From: JAAYZM01 sp964510785
GTDB taxonomy: Bacteria; Actinomycetota; Actinomycetes; Actinomycetales; Cellulomonadaceae
DNA: 40,007 nucleotides
Assembly: GCA_964510785.1 (NCBI GenBank)
Contig: CAZECM010000025.1
Span: forward strand, 1-40,007
Reading direction: 5' to 3'
Part shown: positions 1 through 6,966 of the stretch, piece by piece
Position numbering within the stretch: position 1 is the stretch's first letter
Layout of the letters: every line of letters starts with the position of its first letter
Made by a program: the position numbers and the translations under genes
Notes under the pieces: model-generated
Databases searched by the model: none
What the model saw: only the letters and a program-made list of their open reading frames with translations
What the model was told of the DNA's origin: nothing

Positions 1-561
1 GCCCAGCGGGACCCGCTGATCGAGTACCAGCGTGAGGGCTACGACCTGTTCGCGGCGATGATGGAGGCCATCAAGGAGGAGTCCGTCGGGTTCCTGTTCA
101 ACCTCGAGGTCACCGTCACGACCGAGGGCGACGCGGACGGTGACGAGGACGGCGAGGTCGAGGTCGAGATCGACCTCGAGGGGGAGGACGAGTTCTCCGA
201 CGAGGTCGACGTGCCGATCACGCCGCCGAGCCAGCGCAAGAAGGGCGGGCGCAAGGCGCCGGAGGTCCCCGCGGCTTCCGGTGCGGGTTCCGCGCTCGGT
301 GTCGCCGCGAGCGGTGGACGCCTCGTGGCGAAGGGTCTCGACGGTCCCCGCCGGCAGGTGCCGCTGCAGTACTCCGCGCCGAGCGTGGACGGCGACGCCC
401 CGAGCATGGAGGACGGTACGCCCGCCGCGGCGACCTCGAGCGCACCGCAGGCGGCGGCCGCCCACAAGGACGGTCAGACGTTCCCGGGCACGCCGCGCAA
501 CGCCGAGTGCCCGTGCGGCTCGGGCAAGAAGTACAAGGTCTGCCACGGCCGCAACGAGTAG
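1..561 (+). CDS. secA: SecA preprotein translocase ATPase, C-terminal part (5' truncated by window)
   Basis: The frame is open from base 1 and ends in TAG at 559-561, giving the last 186 residues. The first residues (QRDPLIEYQREGYDLFAAMM) belong to the conserved SecA helical scaffold. A long acidic and then Ala/Gly/Pro-rich variable linker follows. The protein ends in the SEC-C zinc motif (CPCGSGKKYKVCHG, pattern CxCx8CH), which in SecA helps bind SecB or membrane lipids. SecA is the cytosolic motor that drives unfolded preproteins through SecYEG. The acidic linker is longer than in E. coli SecA, as is usual in actinobacteria. The gene converges on the DUF6459/LysM pair, from which it is now separated by an insertion sequence starting 19 nt after the stop. 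Confidence 0.96.
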   Translation, partial: AQRDPLIEYQREGYDLFAAMMEAIKEESVGFLFNLEVTVTTEGDADGDEDGEVEVEIDLEGEDEFSDEVDVPITPPSQRKKGGRKAPEVPAASGAGSALGVAASGGRLVAKGLDGPRRQVPLQYSAPSVDGDAPSMEDGTPAAATSSAPQAAAAHKDGQTFPGTPRNAECPCGSGKKYKVCHGRNE

Positions 562-577
562 TTCTTCGCGCCGCCGG

Positions 578-1090
578 CTAGGGCGTGTCTCCCAATATGT
601 GTGTCCAGGTGATGCAGGCGGCGAGGACGGCGGCGGCGCGGTAGGTGATGGCGAGCTTGTCGTAGCGGGTGGCCAGTCCTCGCCACTGCTTGGTTAGCGC
701 GAAGTGGCGTTCGACGACGTTGCGCCCCTTGTAGGTCTGGGCGTCCAGGGTGGGGGGTCGCCCTCCTCGTTGGCCGCGGCGCTGGCGTGCGGCGATCTGG
801 TCGGACTTGTCGGGGATGACCGCCTTGATGCCGCGCCTGCGCAGCTCGCGGCGGATCACCCCGGTCGCATAGGCGCGGTCGGCGACCACGGCAGTGGGGC
901 GGGTGCGGGGACGACCCGCGCCCAGGCGTGGGACACGGATATCAGCCAGGACCTCGACCAGCATCGCCCCGTCGTTGCGCTGTCCACCGGTGACCACGAT
1001 CGTCAACGGCCGGCCCTTGCCGTCAACACTGGCGTGGATCTTCGTCGTCAACCCACCCCGTGAGCGTCCGATGCCGTGACCTGCAGGTTC
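578..1090 (-). CDS. IS5-family transposase, C-terminal catalytic frame (orfB)
   Basis: This frame lies +1 relative to orfA and encodes about 170 meaningful residues from EPAGHGIGRSRGGLTTKIH to GDTP. It carries the second catalytic Asp (VVADRAYAT) and the catalytic Glu (NVVERHFALTKQWRGLATRY) of the DDE nuclease. The open frame extends upstream to 1471, but that part overlaps orfA out of frame and does not look like transposase, so 1090 is given as the functional junction. The stop codon TAG (580-578) is outside the element: it is made from the target duplication TA plus the flanking G. Full-length product by frameshift would be about 308 aa. Confidence 0.8.
   Translation of the reverse strand, partial: EPAGHGIGRSRGGLTTKIHASVDGKGRPLTIVVTGGQRNDGAMLVEVLADIRVPRLGAGRPRTRPTAVVADRAYATGVIRRELRRRGIKAVIPDKSDQIAARQRRGQRGGRPPTLDAQTYKGRNVVERHFALTKQWRGLATRYDKLAITYRAAAVLAACITWTHILGDTP
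581..592 (+). repeat. Terminal inverted repeat, left end of the IS
   Basis: GGGCGTGTCTCC; its exact reverse complement lies at 1541-1552. The last five codons of the transposase (GDTP plus the upstream base context) are encoded within this repeat, and the stop codon lies just outside it. Confidence 0.9.
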
Positions 1091-1505
1091 ACACTCGCTG
1101 GTCGGCAGATTCTTGTAATTCGATGCTGCCCCCTGTGTCCTGGGCGGGGCGGGTGGTGTTCGTCGCGTGCTGGTGGGCGCGGTTGATCGTGGCGTCGACC
1201 GACACCGTCCAGTCCACCAGCCCGGCGAAGTCGGCTTCGGCCAGCAACTGGGCCAGCACCCGGTCCCACGTCCCGTCCCCGGCATAGCGACGATGCCGCT
1301 TCCACACCGTCTGCCACGGCCCGAACGCCTCACGGGGAAGGTCACGCCATGGGATCCCGGTCCGGTAGCGATACACGATCCCCTCGACCACCTTGCGGTT
1401 GTCCCCGAACGGGCGCCCCTGGCGCCCCACGTTGCTCGGCAACAACGGCTCGATCCGAGCCCACTGCTCATCAGAGAACACCGCGAACCTCGAAGAAGCG
1501 CTCAT
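1089..1505 (-). CDS. IS5-family transposase, N-terminal frame (orfA)
   Basis: This 138-aa frame starts at ATG 1505 (MSASSRFAVFSDEQWARIEP) and ends at TGA 1091-1089. It holds the N-terminal transposase region (DUF4096-like, with LPREAFGPWQTV) and the first catalytic Asp in WTVSVDATINRAHQHA near its C-terminus. The other two DDE residues are in the next frame, so this product alone cannot be an active transposase. At its end, moving +1 at the terminal GTG-TGA continues directly into EPAGHGIGRSRGG, the sequence expected next in this family. IS427-group elements are known to use frameshifting to make the full transposase; the shift here is inferred from the frame geometry. Confidence 0.85.
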   Translation of the reverse strand: MSASSRFAVFSDEQWARIEPLLPSNVGRQGRPFGDNRKVVEGIVYRYRTGIPWRDLPREAFGPWQTVWKRHRRYAGDGTWDRVLAQLLAEADFAGLVDWTVSVDATINRAHQHATNTTRPAQDTGGSIELQESADQRV

Positions 1506-1540
1506 CCCCCCAGACTGCCGCGAACCGCACGAGACCTATA

Positions 1541-1552
1541 GGAGACACGCCC
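1541..1552 (-). repeat. Terminal inverted repeat, right end of the IS
   Basis: GGAGACACGCCC, the exact reverse complement of 581-592. The outermost base (C at 1552) supplies, on the minus strand, the G of the TAG stop codon of the adjacent DUF6459 gene. Confidence 0.9.
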
Positions 1553-2325
1553 TAGACGGCGGCGAGCGCCGTGGCGCGCCAGGACGTGCCGCGCTCTTCC
1601 AGGCGCACGACGACGGCGCGCACGCGCCCCTCGACCTCCACGATCGCGGTGCACTCCGCGACGTGGAGCGAGAGGCGCGCGACCCGGATCCGCCGCAGGC
1701 GCGCGCGAGACAGCACGGTCGCCGTGGCGTCCGGCTCGAGGCGTTGGCGCACCGACGTGCGGGAGCCGTGCGCCGGGGCGAAGGTCGCGAGCTCGTCGAA
1801 GATCTCCTCGTCGACCCAGCGGGTGAGCTGCACGAGCGGCCGCAGCCCTCGCATCGCCTCGCCGCTGACCTGCAGGATCGATGCGCACACGCGAGCGGGG
1901 TCGGCGGCAGGCCCGGTCAGTGACCGCAGCGGGGTGACGTCCCCGAGGTCAGCTTCCGCCGGCGCCGGCGCCGGCGCCGGCGGCGTGGGGCCCGCCGCGT
2001 CCGGCCCGACCGCTGCGGCACCGCCGGTGCGTCGAGGGGCGAACGTCACGAGCGGCACCAGGGCAAGGGGAGGTGCGACGGCGGGCTGATCGGCGGCCGG
2101 CGCGTGGGTGACCGTGCGCAGCGATCGGGTCGACCGCGCGGCGGGTCGCAGCCGGATCGGCCTGCGTCGCGCCGGTGCACCGGGGAGTGCCGCGGGTGTG
2201 GCGAGTGTGGGGCTGGGTTCGTGGCCGGGCGCAGGAGGTGTGGCACGCGCGGGGGCCGGTGCGGCTGCGGGCGCCGGTGCGGGGGCCGGGGCCGGGGCCG
2301 GGGCCGGGGCGAGCATGGTGCTCAT
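1552..2325 (-). CDS. Rv3235/DUF6459-family protein
   Basis: 257 aa starting MSTMLAPAPAPAPAP. The N-terminal half is a low-complexity Ala/Pro/Arg region built on GGGGCC-type DNA repeats. The C-terminal half, from about residue 140 (DPARVCASILQVSGEAMRGL onward), is the conserved domain seen next to secA in many actinobacteria, with a short beta-rich core (ARLSLHVAECTAIVEVEGRVRA). Function is unknown. The start overlaps the stop of the LysM gene by 4 nt (ATGA), so the two are translationally coupled. A longer frame upstream is out of register with the LysM gene and was not used. The TAG stop is completed by the terminal base of the adjoining insertion sequence. Confidence 0.8.
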   Translation of the reverse strand: MSTMLAPAPAPAPAPAPAPAAAPAPARATPPAPGHEPSPTLATPAALPGAPARRRPIRLRPAARSTRSLRTVTHAPAADQPAVAPPLALVPLVTFAPRRTGGAAAVGPDAAGPTPPAPAPAPAEADLGDVTPLRSLTGPAADPARVCASILQVSGEAMRGLRPLVQLTRWVDEEIFDELATFAPAHGSRTSVRQRLEPDATATVLSRARLRRIRVARLSLHVAECTAIVEVEGRVRAVVVRLEERGTSWRATALAAV

Positions 2326-3149
2326 GGCTGCTCCTCGAGAACGGTGGGCACCACGAGCTTCTGCCCGGGGTGGATGAGGTTGGGGTCGTGACCCACGAGG
2401 TCGCGGTTCGCCTCGTAGAGCGCGGGCCACGCGCGCGCGATCTCGGTGTCGCTCGCACTTCCGAGCAGGTCGTCGGTGATCGACCAGAGGCTGTCGCCGG
2501 GATCGACCACGATGCTCCGTGCGGTCTTGTCCGGGGTAGCGGACTTGGTCGCGGTGCTCTCGCCGTCGGACACGTCGTCGGCCCCGTCACGAGGCTCGCT
2601 CTCGTCGCTGCCGTCCGAGCCGCCGCCCGAGTCCGCTGTGCCTCGGTCCTCGGCCGCTGGCTCCCCGGTGCCCGCGTCGTGGCCCTCGTCGGTCTCCGTG
2701 TCGGCCACGGGTGCGATCTCGAGACCCGCCGTCGGCACCCAGCCGAGGTCGATCGGGTCGGGGAGCTCCGCGGCCGTGGCGATCGAGAGGCCACCCAGCC
2801 CGAGGGAAGCGCCGACCGCGAGAGCAACTCCTCTGCGCACGAGGGCGGGGCCGCGCTCGATCACCAACCGCTCTCCCGTGCGCCAGCGGCGACCGGTCGC
2901 CGCGCCGAGCACGCACAGGGTGCCGATCGTCAGGTGGATCCCGAGCCATGCGGCGAGGATCGCGCCGGCCGCAGCGATGGCGAGGGCGACGACGCCGTCC
3001 ACCTGGGTGGCGGGGGAGAGGTCGTCCACGAGCGTCAGGGCGTGGCGCCCCAGGAGCGCGGCGAGGCCGAGCGTGATGGTGGCGCCGCACGGCAGACCCA
3101 CGCGCGCCAGGGTGCGCTGCACGATCAGGGTGGGGGATGTCGCACTCAC
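2322..3149 (-). CDS. LysM peptidoglycan-binding domain membrane protein
   Basis: 275 aa from a GTG start at 3149, chosen because GAGGAG lies just upstream (minus strand GAGGAGAGTTC-GTG). Hydrophobic segments lie near residues 17-35, 50-75 and 100-125. An acidic Asp/Glu/Ser/Gly-rich spacer follows, then a C-terminal LysM domain of about 60 residues (PGDSLWSITDDLL ... NLIHPGQKLVVP), a fold that binds N-acetylglucosamine in peptidoglycan. The layout suggests a membrane-anchored protein presenting LysM in the cell wall. It is the first gene of a pair with the DUF6459 gene. Three tandem 10-bp AT-rich repeats lie 26 bp upstream of the start and may be a control site. Confidence 0.88.
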   Translation of the reverse strand: MSATSPTLIVQRTLARVGLPCGATITLGLAALLGRHALTLVDDLSPATQVDGVVALAIAAAGAILAAWLGIHLTIGTLCVLGAATGRRWRTGERLVIERGPALVRRGVALAVGASLGLGGLSIATAAELPDPIDLGWVPTAGLEIAPVADTETDEGHDAGTGEPAAEDRGTADSGGGSDGSDESEPRDGADDVSDGESTATKSATPDKTARSIVVDPGDSLWSITDDLLGSASDTEIARAWPALYEANRDLVGHDPNLIHPGQKLVVPTVLEEQP

Positions 3150-3175
3150 GAACTCTCCTCGATGAACTCGATTGG

Positions 3176-3205
3176 TGTCATTTAATGTTGTTTGATGTCG
3201 TTTAC
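3176..3205. repeat. Three tandem 10-bp direct repeats upstream of the LysM gene
   Basis: TGTCATTTAA, TGTTGTTTGA and TGTCGTTTAC follow each other without spacing (consensus TGTYRTTTRM). The AT-rich block stands out in this GC-rich DNA and lies between the divergent LysM gene and the gene at 3293. A 10-bp period puts all copies on the same helix face, as in operators for cooperatively binding regulators. Confidence 0.6.
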
Positions 3206-3292
3206 AGACACTAGAGGTATCCCATCCGGTCCGGTTTGTCCACTTCACGATCACTCCGAACCGTGCCTCTCGCGCTGCACTACGGTGTGCAG

Positions 3293-3823
3293 ATGCGCTG
3301 GGAGGCACTCTTCGACGACCTCGAGGCGCAGTTCGCCGCGTTCGAGCTCACCGACAGGGCGGCGGCGGTCGGGGAGCTCACGCGGGCGGAACGCGCCACG
3401 GTGCGACTCGACGGTCGCGTCCGAGCGGCGCTGGGCCAGAACCTGACGGTGCGTGTGCGTGGCGGAGAGCAGCTCGCGGGGGAGCTCGTCGACGTGGCGG
3501 CCGAGTGGCTCCTGCTCGCGGACGGACCCCGGCGCTACCTGCTACCGGCGCACGCGCTCGCCGTGGTGCGCGGGCTCGGCACTGCCGTCGAGCCGGACTC
3601 GGGCAGCGTGCTGCGCCGGCTCGGGCTCGGGCACGCGCTGCGTGCACTCTCGCGCGACAGGGTCACGGTGCGGGTGAGTGCCCGGTCGACGGAGCTGCGC
3701 GGGCGCATCGACGTGGTGGGTGCCGATCACGTCGACGTCGTGGCGCTCGGGGAGGACGGGCGTGCGCTCACGGAGCGCTGGACGGTGCCGCTCGCTGCGC
3801 TCGACGTCGTCGCGTCCGCCTAG
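3293..3823 (+). CDS. Conserved actinobacterial hypothetical protein
   Basis: 176 aa starting MRWEALFDDLEAQFAAFELT. The protein is alpha/beta with no signal peptide, no membrane segment and no motif I recognise; beta-rich stretches such as VRVRGGEQLAGELVDVAAEW suggest a small barrel. I chose the ATG at 3293 because the following sequence is the typical start of this family; an in-frame upstream ATG at 3236 would add unconserved residues. There is no Shine-Dalgarno sequence, but TACGGT lies exactly 6 nt before the ATG, which fits a -10 element giving a leaderless mRNA. It is divergent from the LysM gene and converges on the HTH gene. Function unknown. Confidence 0.75.
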   Translation: MRWEALFDDLEAQFAAFELTDRAAAVGELTRAERATVRLDGRVRAALGQNLTVRVRGGEQLAGELVDVAAEWLLLADGPRRYLLPAHALAVVRGLGTAVEPDSGSVLRRLGLGHALRALSRDRVTVRVSARSTELRGRIDVVGADHVDVVALGEDGRALTERWTVPLAALDVVASA

Positions 3824-3831
3824 CTCGCGGG

Positions 3832-3893
3832 GCCTTGCTCACGGAGCCGTGCTCATAGAGCCTTGCTCTGGAGATCTTGCTCATGCGAGCCGG
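3832..3893. repeat. Degenerate 14-bp tandem repeat between convergent genes
   Basis: About four and a half copies of a unit like GCCTTGCTCAYRGA (GCCTTGCTCACGGA, GCCGTGCTCATAGA, GCCTTGCTCTGGA, GATCTTGCTCATGCGA, then GCCGGCTCAC) fill nearly the whole gap between the stop at 3823 and the HTH gene end at 3898. I see no strong hairpin in it. Confidence 0.55.
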
Positions 3894-3897
3894 CTCA

Positions 3898-4140
3898 CTA
3901 GTCCTGCTCAGCGTCCGAGCGGTCGCGGGACTCCTCCTGCTCGGTCGCGATCCGCTCGCGCGTCTCGGCGTACTTGCGCTGGATGTACGCCTCGAGCTCG
4001 GTGGCCTCGATGCGCCACACGTTGCGGCCCCCCAGCTGGAGCGCGGGCAGCTCGCCGGACCGCACGAGCGCGCGCGCCTGCGCCATCGAGATGTTGAGCT
4101 GCTCGACCACGTCGGCCAGGAGGAGGAATCGAGGTGTCAT
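3898..4140 (-). CDS. BldC/excisionase-type helix-turn-helix DNA-binding protein
   Basis: 80 aa starting MTPRFLLLADVVEQLNISMAQ. Residues about 6-55 form a MerR-like winged helix as in BldC and phage excisionases: the helix-turn-helix LADVVEQLNISMAQARALV, then the wing GELPALQLGGRNVWRIEATELEAYI split by a short turn. The last 25 residues are a charged helical tail. BldC of Streptomyces, of similar size, binds arrays of direct repeats cooperatively; whether this protein is BldC itself or a paralogue cannot be decided from sequence alone. No Shine-Dalgarno sequence is obvious before the ATG. The gene stands alone, with divergent SAF-domain genes on its 5' side. Confidence 0.82.
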   Translation of the reverse strand: MTPRFLLLADVVEQLNISMAQARALVRSGELPALQLGGRNVWRIEATELEAYIQRKYAETRERIATEQEESRDRSDAEQD

Positions 4141-4259
4141 GGGGCAGATCTTGTCACGCAGAGCGGCGCCGTCTCAGATATCCACAGGGTCTCTGCGCGA
4201 TCGACCGTCCATCGGCCATGATGGTCCCGCTATCGGACAAATGGGACGGAGGGTCCACC

Positions 4260-4931
4260 ATGGCGCAGACGACGGCGCCCCCACGAAGCTTCACCGCGCT
4301 GCCCGCGCCGCCGGCGACCCGGCTGCATCGCCCGTCGTGGCGGGACCCGCGGCTCGTGGTGGGCCTGCTGCTCGTCGCGGCGAGCGTCGCGGCCGGCTCG
4401 TGGGTCGTGACCGCGGCGCAAGCGGCGACACCCGTCTGGGTCGCCCGAGGGACGCTCACGCCGGGGACCCCGCTCACCGCGGAGCACGTCGTCGTCGCCG
4501 AGGTGCGGCTCGTGGGTGAGCAGCGCGCGGCCTACCTCGACGCGACCCAGCCCCTCCCGGCGGACCAGGTCGTGCTGCGCACCGTGGCCGACGGCGAGCT
4601 CGTGCCCCTCTCCGCGCTCGGCTCCCGGACGGACCTCGACGTGCACCCGGTCGCGCTCACCGTCGCCGATCCGGGCTCGGCCGTGACCCAGGGCGCCGTC
4701 GTCGACCTGTGGTTCGTCCCGGAGCCGGACGACGCGGCGCCGGAGCCGAGCCCCCTCGCGCTCGCGCTCACGGTGGTCGAGGTCGCCAAGCCGAACGGTG
4801 CCTTCGCCCAGGGGCAGACCGTGGTGCACGTCCTCGTGCCGCGCGACCAGCTCCCCGCCGTCCTCGCCGCGACGGCCGCCGCCGGATCCGTGCGCGTCGT
4901 GCCCGTGCTCGGCGGGAGCGGACCGGGATGA
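4260..4931 (+). CDS. SAF-domain membrane-anchored protein (CpaB/FlgA-like)
   Basis: 223 aa from ATG 4260, preceded by GGAGG (4246-4250). There is a cytoplasmic tail of about 30 residues, one membrane helix (RLVVGLLLVAASVAAGSW, about residues 32-50), then a SAF domain (ARGTLTPGTPLTAEHVVV) as in CpaB, the Flp pilus assembly protein, and in flagellar FlgA. Full CpaB proteins are longer and have a second domain; this one continues only with a Val/Pro-rich region, so it may be a simplified relative. It overlaps the CpaE-like ATPase gene by 4 nt (ATGA), which supports a joint membrane/ATPase role. No pilin, TadA or prepilin peptidase gene is nearby. Confidence 0.8.
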   Translation: MAQTTAPPRSFTALPAPPATRLHRPSWRDPRLVVGLLLVAASVAAGSWVVTAAQAATPVWVARGTLTPGTPLTAEHVVVAEVRLVGEQRAAYLDATQPLPADQVVLRTVADGELVPLSALGSRTDLDVHPVALTVADPGSAVTQGAVVDLWFVPEPDDAAPEPSPLALALTVVEVAKPNGAFAQGQTVVHVLVPRDQLPAVLAATAAAGSVRVVPVLGGSGPG

Positions 4932-6403
4932 GCCGTTCGCTCGGTGTCATCGGCGCCGTCCACGGCCCGGACGAGGTCGCCTTCGTCACGGCGGTCGAGG
5001 CGCTCGCGCCCGCGGTCGTGCTCGCCCGCCGTTGCGGGGACGTCGCGGAGCTCCTCGCGTCCGCGCAGGCCGGGCTCGGCCAGATCGCCGTCGTCTCCGC
5101 GGACCTGCCAGGTCTCGACAGGGACGCCGTCGCCACGCTCCACGCCGCGGGGGTGCGCACGATCGCGATCGCCCAGCCGCCCGAGGGTTGGCTCGCCGAG
5201 CGCACGCGGTCCCTGGGGATCGCCGTCGTCGTCGCCCCCGAGAACGCCGTGACCGCGGTCTCGCAGGAGGCGGCGCGCCTTCGCGCGGGAGAGGTGGGGC
5301 CGACGACGGCGGAGCCCGATGCCGTGCGTCCTCGTGGCTCGGGCGCCGGGAGTGCGGCCCCTCACGGCGCGGGCGGGGGTGTCGATGCGACGGACTGGTC
5401 GGTCGTGGACGATCTCCTCGCCACGGACGGCGACGGCGCACGCTCGGCCGAGGTGGCGCCAGAGCTCCCGGGCGCGGTGATCGCGGTGTGGGGACCGACG
5501 GGCGCACCGGGCCGCACGACGCTCGCGGTGAACCTCGCCGCCGAGCTCGCCGAGCTGGCCGTGCCGGCCGTGCTCGCCGCCACCGACGGGCCCGGCGCAA
5601 CCGGGGCCCCGGCAGCGGGACCCGACGGCGGAGTGCTGCTCGTCGACGCGGACACCTACGGCGGCACGGTGGGGCAGGCGCTCGGGATGCTCGACGAGGC
5701 GCCAGGCATCGCTGCGGCGGCCCGCGCGGCCGGTCAGGGCACGCTCGACCGGACGGCGCTCGCACTCCTCGCGCCCGTCGCGTCTCCCGGGCTGCGGGTC
5801 GTCACCGGGATATCCCGTGCGGCGCGCTGGGCCGAGGTGCCCGGCGTCTCGCTCGACGTCGTGTGGGACGCGGCACGCACGCTCGCCACATGGACGGTGA
5901 TCGACTGCGGGTTCGGGGTCGAGGACGACGAGGCGCTCAGCTACGACACGCGCGCGCCTCGGCGCAACGCAGCGACGCTCAGCGCGCTCGCGGCCGCGGA
6001 CCTCGTGGTCGTCGTGGGAGCAGCGGATCCGATCGGGGTGCAGCGCCTCGTGCGCGCGCTCGCGGACCTCGATGCGCTCGGGCTGCCCGGCTCGCGGGTG
6101 GTCGTCGCGAACCGCTTGCGCGCGTCGGCGGTCGGGCCCCGGCCCGCGGACCTCGTGGGCGCCGCGCTCGAGCGGTACGCAGGGGTGGCGGACGTCCGGT
6201 TCGTGCCGGACGATCGAGCGGCGCTCGACGCCGCTGTGCTGCGCGGGGTGGCGCTGCGCGAGGTCGCCTCGGGCTCACCCGCCCGCAAGGCGATCGCAGC
6301 CCTCGCGGCGGGCCTCGCCGCCTCGCGCGCCCAGCAGGTCCTGGAGGCGCGGGGCGAGACGCCGCGCCGTCGATCGGGTCGTCGGGCGGCAGTGCGCTCC
6401 TGA
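4928..6403 (+). CDS. CpaE/MinD-like P-loop ATPase with Arg in the Walker A motif
   Basis: 491 aa. Residues 1-120 form a receiver-like alpha/beta domain. A variable linker follows to about residue 180, then a MinD/ParA-type ATPase domain to about residue 480. The P-loop is GPTGAPGRTT (residues 189-198): the usual Lys before Thr is Arg196. A switch-type Asp pair occurs in LLVDADTYGG, and WTVIDCGFG resembles Walker B. CpaE proteins localise Tad pilus machinery at the membrane, and this gene is translationally coupled to the SAF (CpaB-like) gene upstream. The ATG at 4928 is used because it overlaps the preceding stop; longer starts would read far into that gene. With Arg at the P-loop, nucleotide binding or hydrolysis may be altered. 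Confidence 0.82.
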   Translation: MSRSLGVIGAVHGPDEVAFVTAVEALAPAVVLARRCGDVAELLASAQAGLGQIAVVSADLPGLDRDAVATLHAAGVRTIAIAQPPEGWLAERTRSLGIAVVVAPENAVTAVSQEAARLRAGEVGPTTAEPDAVRPRGSGAGSAAPHGAGGGVDATDWSVVDDLLATDGDGARSAEVAPELPGAVIAVWGPTGAPGRTTLAVNLAAELAELAVPAVLAATDGPGATGAPAAGPDGGVLLVDADTYGGTVGQALGMLDEAPGIAAAARAAGQGTLDRTALALLAPVASPGLRVVTGISRAARWAEVPGVSLDVVWDAARTLATWTVIDCGFGVEDDEALSYDTRAPRRNAATLSALAAADLVVVVGAADPIGVQRLVRALADLDALGLPGSRVVVANRLRASAVGPRPADLVGAALERYAGVADVRFVPDDRAALDAAVLRGVALREVASGSPARKAIAALAAGLAASRAQQVLEARGETPRRRSGRRAAVRS

Positions 6404-6419
6404 CGGGCACACTGGGGTC

Positions 6420-6869
6420 GTGCGCATCTACCTGCCAGCCACCTTCGCCGAGCTCGACGCCCACCCCGCTCCGCTCGCGATCGGGGCGGCCCACGGTCCC
6501 ACGCCGCTCGTGCGCGCCGCGCTGCCCGGGGAGGACGAGGAGGCCTGGGAGTTCGTCGCCCAGCTCGCCGCGGCGGACGACTCGCTCACCCGGATCGCCG
6601 ACGACGACGTCCCGCTGCGACTCGTGATCGTCGCCGAGGTGCCCGACGGCGTGGTGCGGGCCGTCGACGGAGCGGCCGAACCGAGCCAGCTGCTGCTCGC
6701 CGACGCCGTGGCCTGGCGCGACGTGGTCTGCGTGCTCGTCGACGAGCCGGAGGCCGCCGCGGACGTGTGGGCGGCCCGGGCGGGCGACGCCGCGGCCGCC
6801 GAGCGACTCGCAGACCGGGACCTGCTCTGGTACGACGTCAGCGAGCTCGCGGACGTGCCTCGGCCCTGA
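6420..6869 (+). CDS. DUF6912-family hypothetical protein
   Basis: 149 aa from GTG 6420 (first residues MRIYLPATFAELDAHPAPL). It is a small soluble acidic alpha/beta protein, rich in Ala, Asp and Glu, with no signal peptide or membrane span. The family is conserved among actinobacteria and usually follows the CpaE-like gene. The spacing here (16 nt after the ATPase stop) suggests co-transcription with the SAF and ATPase genes. No catalytic motif is visible and the function is unknown. A 13-bp hairpin follows at 6902-6935. Confidence 0.78.
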   Translation: MRIYLPATFAELDAHPAPLAIGAAHGPTPLVRAALPGEDEEAWEFVAQLAAADDSLTRIADDDVPLRLVIVAEVPDGVVRAVDGAAEPSQLLLADAVAWRDVVCVLVDEPEAAADVWAARAGDAAAAERLADRDLLWYDVSELADVPRP

Positions 6870-6901
6870 CGCGGTACCGCCGCGCGCCGCGTCACGGGAG
6901 T

Positions 6902-6935
6902 GGGGTGGTGCGGGCACAGGTACCCGCACCACCCC
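6902..6935. terminator. Bidirectional terminator hairpin between convergent genes
   Basis: A perfect 13-bp stem (GGGGTGGTGCGGG at 6902-6914 and its complement at 6923-6935) with an 8-nt loop lies between the DUF6912 stop and the stop of the propeller glycosidase. There is no T-tract, as is common in actinobacteria. Confidence 0.8.
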
Positions 6936-6966
6936 GTCGTGACACCCGTCGGTCAGGGGATACCGG

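Larger units (their letters stand above)
581..1552 (-). mobile_element. IS5-family (IS427-group-like) insertion sequence, complete
   Basis: The element is about 972 bp, with perfect 12-bp terminal inverted repeats (GGGCGTGTCTCC at 581-592 and its complement at 1541-1552) and weaker similarity inward. It is flanked by a TA duplication (579-580 and 1553-1554) in the context C-TA-[IS]-TA-G, so the target was CTAG, fitting the YTAR preference of the IS427 group. It carries two overlapping minus-strand transposase frames that are joined by a +1 shift. Perfect ends, intact duplication and open frames suggest recent insertion and possible activity. The group assignment rests on the transposase motifs and target site, not on a database match. 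Confidence 0.9.
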
